Of a stretch of DNA of 64,000 nucleotides, positions 28,149 to 36,193 are shown one piece after another. The stretch is taken from assembly GCA_007693855.1 (NCBI GenBank), contig RECU01000077.1, forward strand, positions 62,001 to 126,000. The letters are read 5' to 3'. Each line of letters begins with the position of its first letter. Position 1 is the stretch's first letter. Position numbers and translations under genes: made by a program. The notes under the pieces are model-generated. The model was not told where the DNA came from and made no database searches. It saw only the letters and a list, made by a program, of their open reading frames with translations. The stretch comes from Gammaproteobacteria bacterium (GTDB lineage Bacteria; Pseudomonadota; Gammaproteobacteria; Steroidobacterales; PWYM01).

Positions 28149-28694
28149 TCACGGACGGTAAACGAGCTCGACGCGGCGGTTCTGTGACCACGCCTGCTCG
28201 TTGCTGCCGAGGACCGCCGGGCGTTCTTCTCCGTAGCTCACCGTCGAGAGCTGGTCGGCCGAAACGCCCTGCAGCAGCAGGTATCGCCGCACCGAGAGTG
28301 CACGGCGCTCGCCAAGCCCGATATTGTACTCACGGGAACCGCGCTCGTCGGTGTGTCCTTCGAGCCGCACCCGCCGCCGTGGGTTTTCCATCAGGAAGGC
28401 CGCGTGGGCATCCAGTGTCGGAATGAACTCCTGGCGGATGTTGTCGCGATCGAAGTCGAAGAAAATCGTCATGTTGGAGAGTACGGGATCGGCCGGATCC
28501 GGCTCCAGCGCCTCCATGTCACCGATTCGCGCCCCGCGGCCGTCGCCGCGGGTTGCACTGGTGGCCGAGCCGTTCATGTCCCGGCTGCCGACCCGATTGG
28601 TGTCCGCATCCTCAGGGGTGGCGGTGCCCCGACCGGCGCAGGCAGCGAGTACGCAGGCGAGCGCGACGACGCTTGCTGTCTTCCAGATATTCAT
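28149..28694 (-). CDS. pal: Peptidoglycan-associated lipoprotein Pal
   Basis: A 181-residue outer-membrane lipoprotein. The lipobox LAAC follows a short signal helix, and a disordered linker precedes the OmpA-like domain. That domain carries FFDFDRDNIR and LEGHTDERGSREYNIGLGERRA, with the Asp and Arg that bind diaminopimelate of peptidoglycan. It anchors the outer membrane to the wall and binds TolB/TolA. tolB lies 53 bases upstream, the widest gap in the tol cluster, so a separate promoter is possible. Confidence 0.96.
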   Translation of the reverse strand: MNIWKTASVVALACVLAACAGRGTATPEDADTNRVGSRDMNGSATSATRGDGRGARIGDMEALEPDPADPVLSNMTIFFDFDRDNIRQEFIPTLDAHAAFLMENPRRRVRLEGHTDERGSREYNIGLGERRALSVRRYLLLQGVSADQLSTVSYGEERPAVLGSNEQAWSQNRRVELVYRP

Positions 28695-28747
28695 GATGAC
28701 GCGATGTCCTCAGTTGTAGGGTTGCAGAAAAAAGTCCTGTCAGTTGT

Positions 28748-30076
28748 TCACGGACCCAGCAGCGGCGACCATGCCGGCTCCTGGACCTGTCCCTCGCGTA
28801 CCCGCAGCCGTTGGCGGATGCGGCCATCGGCCGACACCGTGGCCAGCACGCCGCGCCCTGCCTCACGGGTGGCGTAGATCAACATTGCGCCATTGGGCGC
28901 GAAACTGGGTGATTCGTCCAGACTGCCGTCGGTCAGCACCAGCGTGGTGTTGCGCTCGAGATCGACCACTGCGATCCGGAAGTTACCGCCATCATTGTGC
29001 ACCACGGCCAGCTGCCGTCCATCCGCAGACAACCTGGGACGGGCATTGTAGCGCCCTTCGAAGGTCACCCGCTGCGCCCGCCCTGGGGCGTCGGCCGTGA
29101 CCCGATAGATCTGCGGACCGCCGCCGCGGTCGGAAGTGAAATAAATGAACCGCCCGTCGGGCGACCATTCCGGTTCGGTATCGATGGATGGGCTGTCTGT
29201 CAGGCGCGTGAGCATCTGGCTGTTCAGGTCGAGTGTGTAGATGTCCGGTCGCCCGGCCTCGCGCGAGAGGACCAGGGCCAGCCGCCGGCCGTCTGGCGAG
29301 AACACGGGTGCACCGTTGATGCCTGCGCGGGCCGACACACGCTGGCGATCGCCGGTGCGAAGTGTCTGCACGTAGATCGCCGACTGGCCACCTTCAAAGG
29401 AGACGTAGGCGAGCCGGCGTGCATCCGGTGACCAGGCAGGCGACATGATCGGCTGCGTCGACTCCGCCACCACCGCCTCGTTCTCCCCGTCGCTGTCCGC
29501 GATGATCAGCCGGTGGGTGCGATTTGGCGGCGTGCCGTCGACGGTGACATAGGCGATACGCGTGTTGAACGCCCCGGGGACGCCGGTCAGGCGCTCGTAG
29601 ATCATGTCGCTGATGCGATGCGCCGCGCTGCGCAGGCCACGGCGGTTCGCGCTCGTGCGATACCCCATGAGCTGCTGACCCCGGATGATGTCGAAGACCT
29701 GGAACTGGATCTCGTAATCGTCGCCAGTGCGCTCCACCAGCCGGCCGATGACCAGCACGTCCGTGCCGAGCAGCCGCCAGTCCCGATACTCGACGCCCGC
29801 TGTGGTGCTCGGCCGTGACACCATATCCCGTCGCGCCATCGGGGTGAACAGTCCTGTGCGCTGCAGATTGGCCTCGACCACCTCCGCCAGATCGAACGGC
29901 AGCGCGCCCTCGCCCTCCCAGGCGAACGGCACCACCGCGATCGGGACCGCCTGCACATCGCCCCGCGTGATCTCGACGACCAGCTGCGCGCGTGCCGGCG
30001 ACGCCAGGAGGGCGAGCAGCAGCAGGCACAGTGCCGCGCGGGTCGTCAGGGAGAGAACAGTCTGGGTACTCATCAT
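28748..30076 (-). CDS. tolB: Tol-Pal protein TolB
   Basis: A 442-residue periplasmic protein. A signal peptide (about 1-30, ending ASPARA) and an N-terminal alpha/beta domain precede a six-bladed beta-propeller made of repeated WSPDGR/FSPDGR/LSADGR blades (for example SPAWSPDARRLAYVSFE, EPEWSPDGRFIYFTSDRGG). TolB shuttles between Pal and TolA. The start overlaps the tolA stop by 4 bases (30073-30076). Confidence 0.97.
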   Translation of the reverse strand: MMSTQTVLSLTTRAALCLLLLALLASPARAQLVVEITRGDVQAVPIAVVPFAWEGEGALPFDLAEVVEANLQRTGLFTPMARRDMVSRPSTTAGVEYRDWRLLGTDVLVIGRLVERTGDDYEIQFQVFDIIRGQQLMGYRTSANRRGLRSAAHRISDMIYERLTGVPGAFNTRIAYVTVDGTPPNRTHRLIIADSDGENEAVVAESTQPIMSPAWSPDARRLAYVSFEGGQSAIYVQTLRTGDRQRVSARAGINGAPVFSPDGRRLALVLSREAGRPDIYTLDLNSQMLTRLTDSPSIDTEPEWSPDGRFIYFTSDRGGGPQIYRVTADAPGRAQRVTFEGRYNARPRLSADGRQLAVVHNDGGNFRIAVVDLERNTTLVLTDGSLDESPSFAPNGAMLIYATREAGRGVLATVSADGRIRQRLRVREGQVQEPAWSPLLGP

Positions 30077-30993
30077 AGTTCCGGTCTGAAAATGATCGTC
30101 AGATTGCGTTCGAACAGCGTTGGATCAGGAGGTTCCGGCAATGGCGAGGCCCGATACACCGCCGCCTCGATGGAGCGTCGTACCGCCTCGTCGCCGTTGC
30201 AGGCACCGATGCTGACGTCCAGCACGGTGCCTCCAGGCGCCTGGCGGACGTTGACCGTACAGTTCAACCCGGCCTGCGCCGACGGGGGCCTCGCCCAGTT
30301 TCGCACGATACGCTGCTCGATCATCCGGCGATACTGGTCGAGCAGGCCGGCCTGCTCGGCACGCCGGCGCCGCTCCTCGCCCTCCATCATGCGTCGCAAT
30401 TCGGATTCCCGCTCGGCCTGACGTCGCGCCTCCTGTTCGCGGGCCCGCCGCTCGGCTTCCTCGCGCGCCCGCCGCTCGGCCTCTTCCCGGGCGCGCTGCT
30501 CGGCTTCTTCACGGGCCCGGCGTTCGGCCTCTTCGCGCGCGCGGCGTTCAGCCTCTTCGCGCGCCCGCCGCTCGGTCTCCTCGCGGGCCTGCCGCTCAGC
30601 CTCTTCCCGTGCCCGTTGTGCCTCCTCGGCCTGACGGCGACTTGCCTCGGCCTGGGCCTGTTCCCGCGCGAGCTGTTCGAGGCGCTCGCGCTCAGCCTGT
30701 TCGCGGCGTGCGGCTTCCTGTCGAGCGACCTCGGCCTGCCGGCGCTCGGCTGCCTGGGCCTGCCGCTGGACCTCGGCCTGGCGGGCCGCTTCTGCCTCCT
30801 GGCTCCGGCGCTCCCTGGCATCGAGGACAGCCTGCTCGATCACCACGGCCTCCATCACCTCCACATCCCCAACGACAGGCACCAGTGTCTGGCGCGGCAC
30901 GCCGATGCCTACCAGCAGCAGCGCGAACAGCAGCGCATGCGCCACGGCGGCGATGACCGCAGAAATTCCATACTCCCGAACGAACTCGCCCAT
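30073..30993 (-). CDS. tolA: TolA, energy-transducing inner-membrane protein
   Basis: A 306-residue protein: an N-terminal membrane helix (about 13-33; AVIAAVAHALLFALLLVGIGV), a long charged helical domain II (about 55-205) and a globular domain III that carries a pair of cysteines (LNCTVNVRQAPGG...IGACNGDEAV). Domain II contains near-identical octapeptides (REEAERRA) encoded by a 24-bp tandem repeat. TolA spans the periplasm and couples TolQR proton flow to TolB-Pal. Gap to tolR is 11 bases. Confidence 0.95.
   Translation of the reverse strand: MGEFVREYGISAVIAAVAHALLFALLLVGIGVPRQTLVPVVGDVEVMEAVVIEQAVLDARERRSQEAEAARQAEVQRQAQAAERRQAEVARQEAARREQAERERLEQLAREQAQAEASRRQAEEAQRAREEAERQAREETERRAREEAERRAREEAERRAREEAEQRAREEAERRAREEAERRAREQEARRQAERESELRRMMEGEERRRRAEQAGLLDQYRRMIEQRIVRNWARPPSAQAGLNCTVNVRQAPGGTVLDVSIGACNGDEAVRRSIEAAVYRASPLPEPPDPTLFERNLTIIFRPEL
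30455..30622. repeat. 24-bp tandem repeat inside tolA (seven units)
   Basis: Seven consecutive 24-base units, each of the type gcctcttcgcgcgcccgccg plus four more bases, run without gaps. Units differ at a few third positions. They encode the Glu/Arg/Ala octapeptide of the TolA helical stalk, so copy-number change would alter stalk length in frame. Confidence 0.85.
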
Positions 30994-31004
30994 GCGGGCT
31001 TCCC

Positions 31005-31448
<444 letters not shown>

Positions 31449-31451
31449 CGC

Positions 31452-32150
31452 TCAGCTCCCGGCCGACGGCGCGTCCGGCCGGCGCAGATTGCGCTGCAGG
31501 ATACTGGAGAACTCATCCATGAACGTGTCGTAGCGCAACTCCAGGCGGGCCACCTGCTCGGAATACCGGTTGTAGGCGATGACGGCCGGGATCGCGGCGA
31601 ACAGACCCATGGCGGTGGCAATCAGGGCTTCGGCGATGCCGGGCGCGACCATCGCCAGGGTGGCCGTCTGCACGCTCCCCAACGCACGAAACGAGTTCAT
31701 GATCCCCCAGACGGTGCCGAACAGGCCCACATAAGGACTGGTCGAGCCCACCGTCGCGAGCAGCCCCAGGCTCTGCTCGAGCCGGTCGATCTCGCGCAGC
31801 TGGGCAACCCGCATGGCCCGTCGGGCGCCCTCGAGCACCTGGCCGGCGCCGAGCCCCTGCTGCGTGTTCAGGCGGCCGAACTCGCGAAAGCCGGACTCGA
31901 AAATGCCCGCCATGCCGAGGGCAGGTTCGCCACCCCGATTGATCCCCTGGTACATCGAAGACAGGTCCCCGCCCGACCAGAAGCGCTTCTCGAAGCTGTC
32001 GGCGGCACGCCGGGCCTCCCCCAGCAGGCGTCGCTTACGCAGGATGACCGCCCAGGACGCCACCGAGGCGAGGACCAGCGCCAACATCACCAGCTGCACC
32101 AGTACGCTGGCATCGAGGATCAGGCGCATGATGGACATGTCGTGGGTCAT
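31452..32150 (-). CDS. tolQ: TolQ
   Basis: A 232-residue MotA/TolQ/ExbB proton-channel protein with three membrane helices: about 18-38, 135-155 (VGSTSPYVGLFGTVWGIMNSF) and 168-190 (APGIAEALIATAMGLFAAIPAVIAYN). Both channel signatures, GLFGTVWGIM and AEALIATAMGLFAAIPAVIAYN, are intact. ATG 32150 overlaps the ybgC stop by 4 bases. Confidence 0.97.
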   Translation of the reverse strand: MTHDMSIMRLILDASVLVQLVMLALVLASVASWAVILRKRRLLGEARRAADSFEKRFWSGGDLSSMYQGINRGGEPALGMAGIFESGFREFGRLNTQQGLGAGQVLEGARRAMRVAQLREIDRLEQSLGLLATVGSTSPYVGLFGTVWGIMNSFRALGSVQTATLAMVAPGIAEALIATAMGLFAAIPAVIAYNRYSEQVARLELRYDTFMDEFSSILQRNLRRPDAPSAGS

Positions 32151-32551
32151 TCAGGGTCTCCGAACAGGTCGCGCGGCAGCCGCCGCGGTTTGAAGGTCGT
32201 GGCATCGATGCAGGCGGCGTCGCAGTGCCCGGTACACAGCAGCTCACCTTCCGGCCCGCCACGGCGGATCTCCTGCACAAATCGGAACCGGGCCCCGCGG
32301 AGTTCGGTGAGCTCGGCGCTGATGTCCAGCAGGTCGTCGTGTCGTGCCGGACGGTGAAATCTCAGGCCGGTGTCGACCACCGAGAACACCAGGCCCTGTT
32401 CTGCGGCGAGCTCGGCCTGACCGACGCCTCGGGCGCGCAGCCACTCGCTGCGGGCGCGTTCCATGAAGCGGAAATAATTCGCGTAATAGACCACGCCCTG
32501 GGCGTCGGTATCTTCCCAGTACACCCGTACCGCTATACTGAATCTACTCAA
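32147..32551 (-). CDS. ybgC: Acyl-CoA thioesterase YbgC (TTG start)
   Basis: A 134-residue hotdog-fold thioesterase with the catalytic pattern VYWEDTDAQGVVYYANYFRFMERARSEWL (Asp in DTDAQG). YbgC hydrolyses acyl-CoA/acyl-ACP and is always near tolQ. No ATG or GTG is suitably placed. I chose TTG 32551 (MSRFSIAVRVYWEDTD) because GAGGA lies 7 bases upstream and the resulting length equals the family norm. A longer reading of the frame extends into ruvB and is rejected. Gap to ruvB is 10 bases. Confidence 0.9.
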   Translation of the reverse strand: MSRFSIAVRVYWEDTDAQGVVYYANYFRFMERARSEWLRARGVGQAELAAEQGLVFSVVDTGLRFHRPARHDDLLDISAELTELRGARFRFVQEIRRGGPEGELLCTGHCDAACIDATTFKPRRLPRDLFGDPE

Positions 32552-32561
32552 GCGAGCGTCC

Positions 32562-33596
32562 TCAGCGCCCGTCAAACAGATCGCCCTCGCGACCTGTGGG
32601 CGGTGACAGGCCGAAGTGCGCGAAGGCCGCCGGTGTCGCCACCCGGCCACGCGCGGTTCTCATCAGGAAGCCTTCCTGGATCAGGTAAGGCTCGAGCACG
32701 TCCTCGATGGTTCCCCGCTCCTCGCCGATGGCTGCCGCGAGACTGTCCACGCCGACCGGGCCACCGGCGAACTTGTCGATGATCGTACGCAGCAGCTTGC
32801 GATCGAGCATGTCGAACCCCGCCGGATCGACCTCCAGCAGGTCCATGGCGGCGCGTGCCACCTCCGCGGTCACCCGGCCATCGGCCTCCACCTGCGCGAA
32901 ATCCCGTACCCGGCGCAACAGCCGATTGGCGATGCGCGGCGTCCCACGCGAGCGCGCGGCGATTTCCCGGGTCCCGTCGGGCTCGATCGCCAGCGACAGG
33001 ATACCGGCTGAACGCCCGACGATCCTCGCGAGGTCATCGACGTTGTAGAACTCCAGCCGCTGCACGATCCCGAAGCGATCGCGCAGCGGCGACGTCAGCA
33101 GGCCGGCCCGGGTCGTGGCGCCGACGAGGGTGAACGGCGGCAGATCGAGCTTGATGGAGCGCGCGGACGGGCCTTCGCCAATCATGATGTCGAGCTGGAA
33201 ATCCTCCATCGCCGGGTACAGCACCTCTTCCACCACGGGGCTGAGGCGATGGATCTCGTCCACGAACAACACATCGTTCGGCTGCAGGTTGGTCAACAGC
33301 GCCGCCAGGTCCCCTGCCCGTTCCAGTACCGGCCCGGAGGTCTGGCGCAGATTGACCTCGAGTTCGTTGGCGATGATGTGAGCCAGTGTGGTCTTGCCAA
33401 GCCCGGGCGGCCCGAAAATCAGGGTGTGATCGAGCGCCTCGCCGCGCTGGCGGGCGGCGCTGACGAAGATGCGCATCTGGCGCAGGACGGCGGGCTGGCC
33501 GACGTAGTCGTCGAGCCGGCGGGGTCTGATGGCGCGGTCGAACGCCTCGTCATCGGTCGAGGCGCCTGAGGCGATGAGTCTGGAGTCGGTGCTCAT
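32562..33596 (-). CDS. ruvB: Holliday junction branch-migration ATPase RuvB
   Basis: A 344-residue AAA+ helicase. [12 protein letters not shown] start, Walker [13 protein letters not shown], Walker [10 protein letters not shown], sensor 1 ([19 protein letters not shown] with arginine finger), and a C-terminal winged helix ([20 protein letters not shown]). It forms hexameric rings that drive branch migration on RuvA-bound junctions. It sits 4 bases after ruvA in the ruvC-ruvA-ruvB operon. Confidence 0.98.
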   Translation of the reverse strand: MSTDSRLIASGASTDDEAFDRAIRPRRLDDYVGQPAVLRQMRIFVSAARQRGEALDHTLIFGPPGLGKTTLAHIIANELEVNLRQTSGPVLERAGDLAALLTNLQPNDVLFVDEIHRLSPVVEEVLYPAMEDFQLDIMIGEGPSARSIKLDLPPFTLVGATTRAGLLTSPLRDRFGIVQRLEFYNVDDLARIVGRSAGILSLAIEPDGTREIAARSRGTPRIANRLLRRVRDFAQVEADGRVTAEVARAAMDLLEVDPAGFDMLDRKLLRTIIDKFAGGPVGVDSLAAAIGEERGTIEDVLEPYLIQEGFLMRTARGRVATPAAFAHFGLSPPTGREGDLFDGR

Positions 33597-33600
33597 GTTC

Positions 33601-34200
33601 CTAGGCGAGGCTCTGCAGGACCTGGCGGATCAGCTCTTCGGTGGATCTACCCTTGGTCTCCAGCTTGCCGAGCATACGGGACACATCGGCGGGCTTGTAG
33701 CCCAGGGCCACCAGAGCACTCCAGGCCTCGCCCTCCGCGGAGGGCGAGGCGTTCGACGGCGCGCCGGCAGCCGTGACCCCGGTGACGCCGGCTGGGCCGC
33801 TGGCCACCCGGTCACGCATCTCCACCAGCAGTCGCTCGGCGGTTTTCTTGCCGACGCCGGGAATCTTGGTCAGCAAGGCGACATCCTGCTCATGGACGCA
33901 GCGCGAAAACGCCTCGACGGTGATGCCCGAGAGGATGGCGAGCGCCGTCCGTGAACCCACCCCGCTGACCTTCAGGAGGCTGCGGAACAACGTACGCTCC
34001 GCCTCACTGGCGAAGCCGTAAAGAATGTGCGCGTCCTCGCGAATCAGCAGGTGCGTCAGCAGTGTCACCTCGGCACCTGTTTCCGGGAGTTCGTAGAGGG
34101 TCGACATGGGCGCCTCGACCTCGTAGCCGACGCCCTGCACGTCCAGCAGCAGCCGTGGAGGCTGCTTGGCCACCAGCCGTCCGCGCAGGAAGCCGATCAC
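33601..34200 (-). CDS. ruvA: Holliday junction DNA-binding protein RuvA (GTG start)
   Basis: A 199-residue tetrameric junction-binding protein. The N-terminal OB domain reads [31 protein letters not shown]; helix-hairpin-helix segments are [18 protein letters not shown] and [19 protein letters not shown]; domain III at the C-terminus contacts RuvB. GTG 34200 gives the family N-terminus (MIG-x-LRG) and overlaps the ruvC stop by 4 bases; the longer ATG at 34260 would lie inside ruvC. Confidence 0.96.
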   Translation of the reverse strand: MIGFLRGRLVAKQPPRLLLDVQGVGYEVEAPMSTLYELPETGAEVTLLTHLLIREDAHILYGFASEAERTLFRSLLKVSGVGSRTALAILSGITVEAFSRCVHEQDVALLTKIPGVGKKTAERLLVEMRDRVASGPAGVTGVTAAGAPSNASPSAEGEAWSALVALGYKPADVSRMLGKLETKGRSTEELIRQVLQSLA

Positions 34201-34712
34201 CGGCGCCGCCCGCGGCTCGCGGCGAGCCGCTGCGGTGCTGCACGCATATGGGCATGGCACAACGCCACGGCAAGCGCGTCTGCCGCGTCCGCACGCGGCG
34301 TCTCCGGCAAGCCGAGGAGGATCTTCATCATCTGCGCCACCTGGTGTTTATCCGCCGCGCCAGTGCCGACGACCGCTTGCTTGATCTGTCTGGGCGCATA
34401 CTCGAAGACCGGCGCACCGCCGGCAAACACCGCGCACAGCGCTGCCCCCCGGGCCTGTCCCAGCTTCAGTGCGCTGTCGACGCTCTTGTGCACGAACACC
34501 CTTTCGACCGCGATCTCTTCGGGCGCATGCTCCCGCACCACATCACTCAACTGTTCGAAGATGCTGCGCAGTCTCGCCGGCATTTCCTCACCTTCGCTGC
34601 GGATGTCTCCCCAGGCGAGGGCACGGCTGCCGGCGGGCCCGTGCTCGATGATCCCGTAGCCCGTGACCCGGGAGCCTGGATCGACGCCCAGAATGCGCAG
34701 CAGGGTGGACAC
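34197..34712 (-). CDS. ruvC: Holliday junction resolvase RuvC (GTG start)
   Basis: A 171-residue endonuclease. ILGVDPGSRVTGYGII carries the first catalytic Asp, IAVERVFVHKSVDSALKLGQARG the Glu, and the C-terminal RADAADALAVALCHAH the Asp-x2-Asp. GTG 34712 (MSTLLRILGVDPG) places the catalytic motif at the expected distance; upstream readings of the frame run antiphase through yebC. It resolves junctions migrated by RuvAB. Gap to yebC is 19 bases. Confidence 0.97.
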   Translation of the reverse strand: MSTLLRILGVDPGSRVTGYGIIEHGPAGSRALAWGDIRSEGEEMPARLRSIFEQLSDVVREHAPEEIAVERVFVHKSVDSALKLGQARGAALCAVFAGGAPVFEYAPRQIKQAVVGTGAADKHQVAQMMKILLGLPETPRADAADALAVALCHAHMRAAPQRLAASRGRRR

Positions 34713-34731
34713 GGCGCCCCTGGCGCTGGCC

Positions 34732-35481
34732 TCAAGAGGCCAGGCGCTCGAGGATCTCCTCCGGAATATCGGCGTTGGAATAGACCTGCTGGACGTCGTC
34801 GAGATCCTCCAGAGCCTCCAGCAGCCGCAGCATCGCGGCGGCATCGTCCTCGCCCAGAGACACCTGGGTCGACGCCCGCATGGTGATTTCGGCAGACTCC
34901 GGTGCCAGAGCCACCTCGCGCATCGCCGTGACCACCGCGTCGAAGTCCTCGGGATCGGTGAGCACGTCGAACGAGCCATCCGCATTGCTCACCACGTCCT
35001 CTGCACCCGCCTCCAGCGCCCGCTCCATGAGTACATCCTCATCGCTGCCGCTGGCATAGCTCAGTTGCCCGACCCGGTTGAACAGGTAACCCACCGAGCC
35101 GTCGGCGCCAAGGTTACCCCCGTGCTTCGAAAACGCGTGTCGGATATCCGCTACCGTGCGGTTACGGTTGTCGGTCAAGGCATCGACCATCACGGCGACC
35201 CCCCCGCTGCCATAGCCTTCGTAGCGGACTTCTTCGTAGTCATCTCCCTCGATTTCACCGCTGCCGCGCTTGATGGCGCGCTCGATCCGGTCCTTTGGCA
35301 GACTCTGCGCGCGCGCCTTGTCGATCGCCAGGCGCAAGCGGGGGTTGGCGTCGGCATCCCCACCACCCATCCGGGCCGCGACAGTGACCTCGCGGATGAG
35401 CTTGGTGAACAGCTTGCCGCGTTTCTTGTCCTGGGCACCCTTGCGGTGCTGGATGTTGGCCCATTTACTGTGGCCGGCCAT
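34732..35481 (-). CDS. yebC: YebC/PmpR-family transcription/translation factor
   Basis: A 249-residue protein with the family start MAGHSKWANIQHRKGAQDKKRGKLFTKLIREVTVAAR, the middle VRYEGYGSGGVAVMVDALTDNRNRTVADIRHAFSKHGGNLG and the C-terminal alpha/beta domain. Described members act as DNA-binding regulators and, in some bacteria, relieve ribosome pausing at proline runs. First gene of the yebC-ruvCAB-ybgC-tol chain. Confidence 0.96.
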   Translation of the reverse strand: MAGHSKWANIQHRKGAQDKKRGKLFTKLIREVTVAARMGGGDADANPRLRLAIDKARAQSLPKDRIERAIKRGSGEIEGDDYEEVRYEGYGSGGVAVMVDALTDNRNRTVADIRHAFSKHGGNLGADGSVGYLFNRVGQLSYASGSDEDVLMERALEAGAEDVVSNADGSFDVLTDPEDFDAVVTAMREVALAPESAEITMRASTQVSLGEDDAAAMLRLLEALEDLDDVQQVYSNADIPEEILERLAS

Positions 35482-35538
35482 GGTCTTTACTACTCCCCGG
35501 CGCCCCCGTGGCGCCAGTCTTGGCGGGTGGCGATGGCG

Positions 35539-36102
35539 TCAGAACCGGATGCGCAGTCCGAGGTGCAGTCCGGAGTCGATATTCGTATCCGAGGTGCGTT
35601 TGAAGTTGGCGTTCACCTGGCGCAGTCCGAGGTAGACCGAGGCGTCGCGCAGCACTTCGTAGCCGACGTAAGCGCCGATCTCACGGTAACGGGTGGCGCT
35701 GCCGAACGACAGGACCTCCGGTGAGAACCACAGATAGGCGCCGAACTGGATACGATCGGCTTCGGGCAGGTTCACACGCACATCCCCACCGAGGGCCAGC
35801 GCCGAGCCGCTGCGGTTGCGGACATCGGAATCGAAATACACGATGCGCCCGCCGAGGCCGGCGCGAATCGGTGGCTGCCCGCCGGTCGCCAGCCCGACCA
35901 AACGGATCCCGACGTGCCCGGCGTCGCCGCGGTCCTTGTTATGCAGCCAGCCCACGTCAGCTTCCAGGTTACCGGTCAGGCCCCAGCTGCCGCTGAGCCG
36001 CGCCGCCTCATTGCTGAAGTTGAGATCCAGTTCCGCCGCCGGCGCAGCTGCCGCGAACGCCAGCAATCCGGCTGCCAGAAGCCCCTTGAACCTGGTTTGC
36101 AT
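35539..36102 (-). CDS. YfaZ-like outer-membrane beta-barrel protein
   Basis: A 187-residue protein with a signal peptide (MQTRFKGLLAAGLLAFAAAAPAAE, cleavage about residue 23) followed by alternating amphipathic strands and a terminal aromatic residue (LHLGLRIRF), typical of outer-membrane barrels. Phrases such as LDLNFSNEAARLSGSWGLTGNLEADVGWLHNKDRGD and IGAYVGYEVLRDASVYLGLRQVN fit the YfaZ family. ATG 36102 has AGGGAG 7 bases upstream; the open frame continues upstream through relA antisense and is not coding. Function in the family is unknown. Confidence 0.82.
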   Translation of the reverse strand: MQTRFKGLLAAGLLAFAAAAPAAELDLNFSNEAARLSGSWGLTGNLEADVGWLHNKDRGDAGHVGIRLVGLATGGQPPIRAGLGGRIVYFDSDVRNRSGSALALGGDVRVNLPEADRIQFGAYLWFSPEVLSFGSATRYREIGAYVGYEVLRDASVYLGLRQVNANFKRTSDTNIDSGLHLGLRIRF

Positions 36103-36133
36103 ACGACACTCCCTGAGCAATCGGGCGGCACGG

Positions 36134-36162
36134 TTGGCCACCCCGGGAAAGCGCGTATGATA
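36134..36162. promoter_or_regulatory. Overlapping divergent promoters of relA and the yfaZ-like gene
   Basis: For relA (plus): TTGGCC 36134-36139, a 16-base spacer, TATGAT 36156-36161. For the minus strand the same AT-rich core reads TATCAT (36162-36157), with GTGTCA (36186-36181) 18 bases upstream. The two -10 boxes overlap, so RNA polymerase could not occupy both at once. Confidence 0.45.
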
Positions 36163-36193
36163 ACGGGAATCCCGCGTCACTGACACTTTGCCC

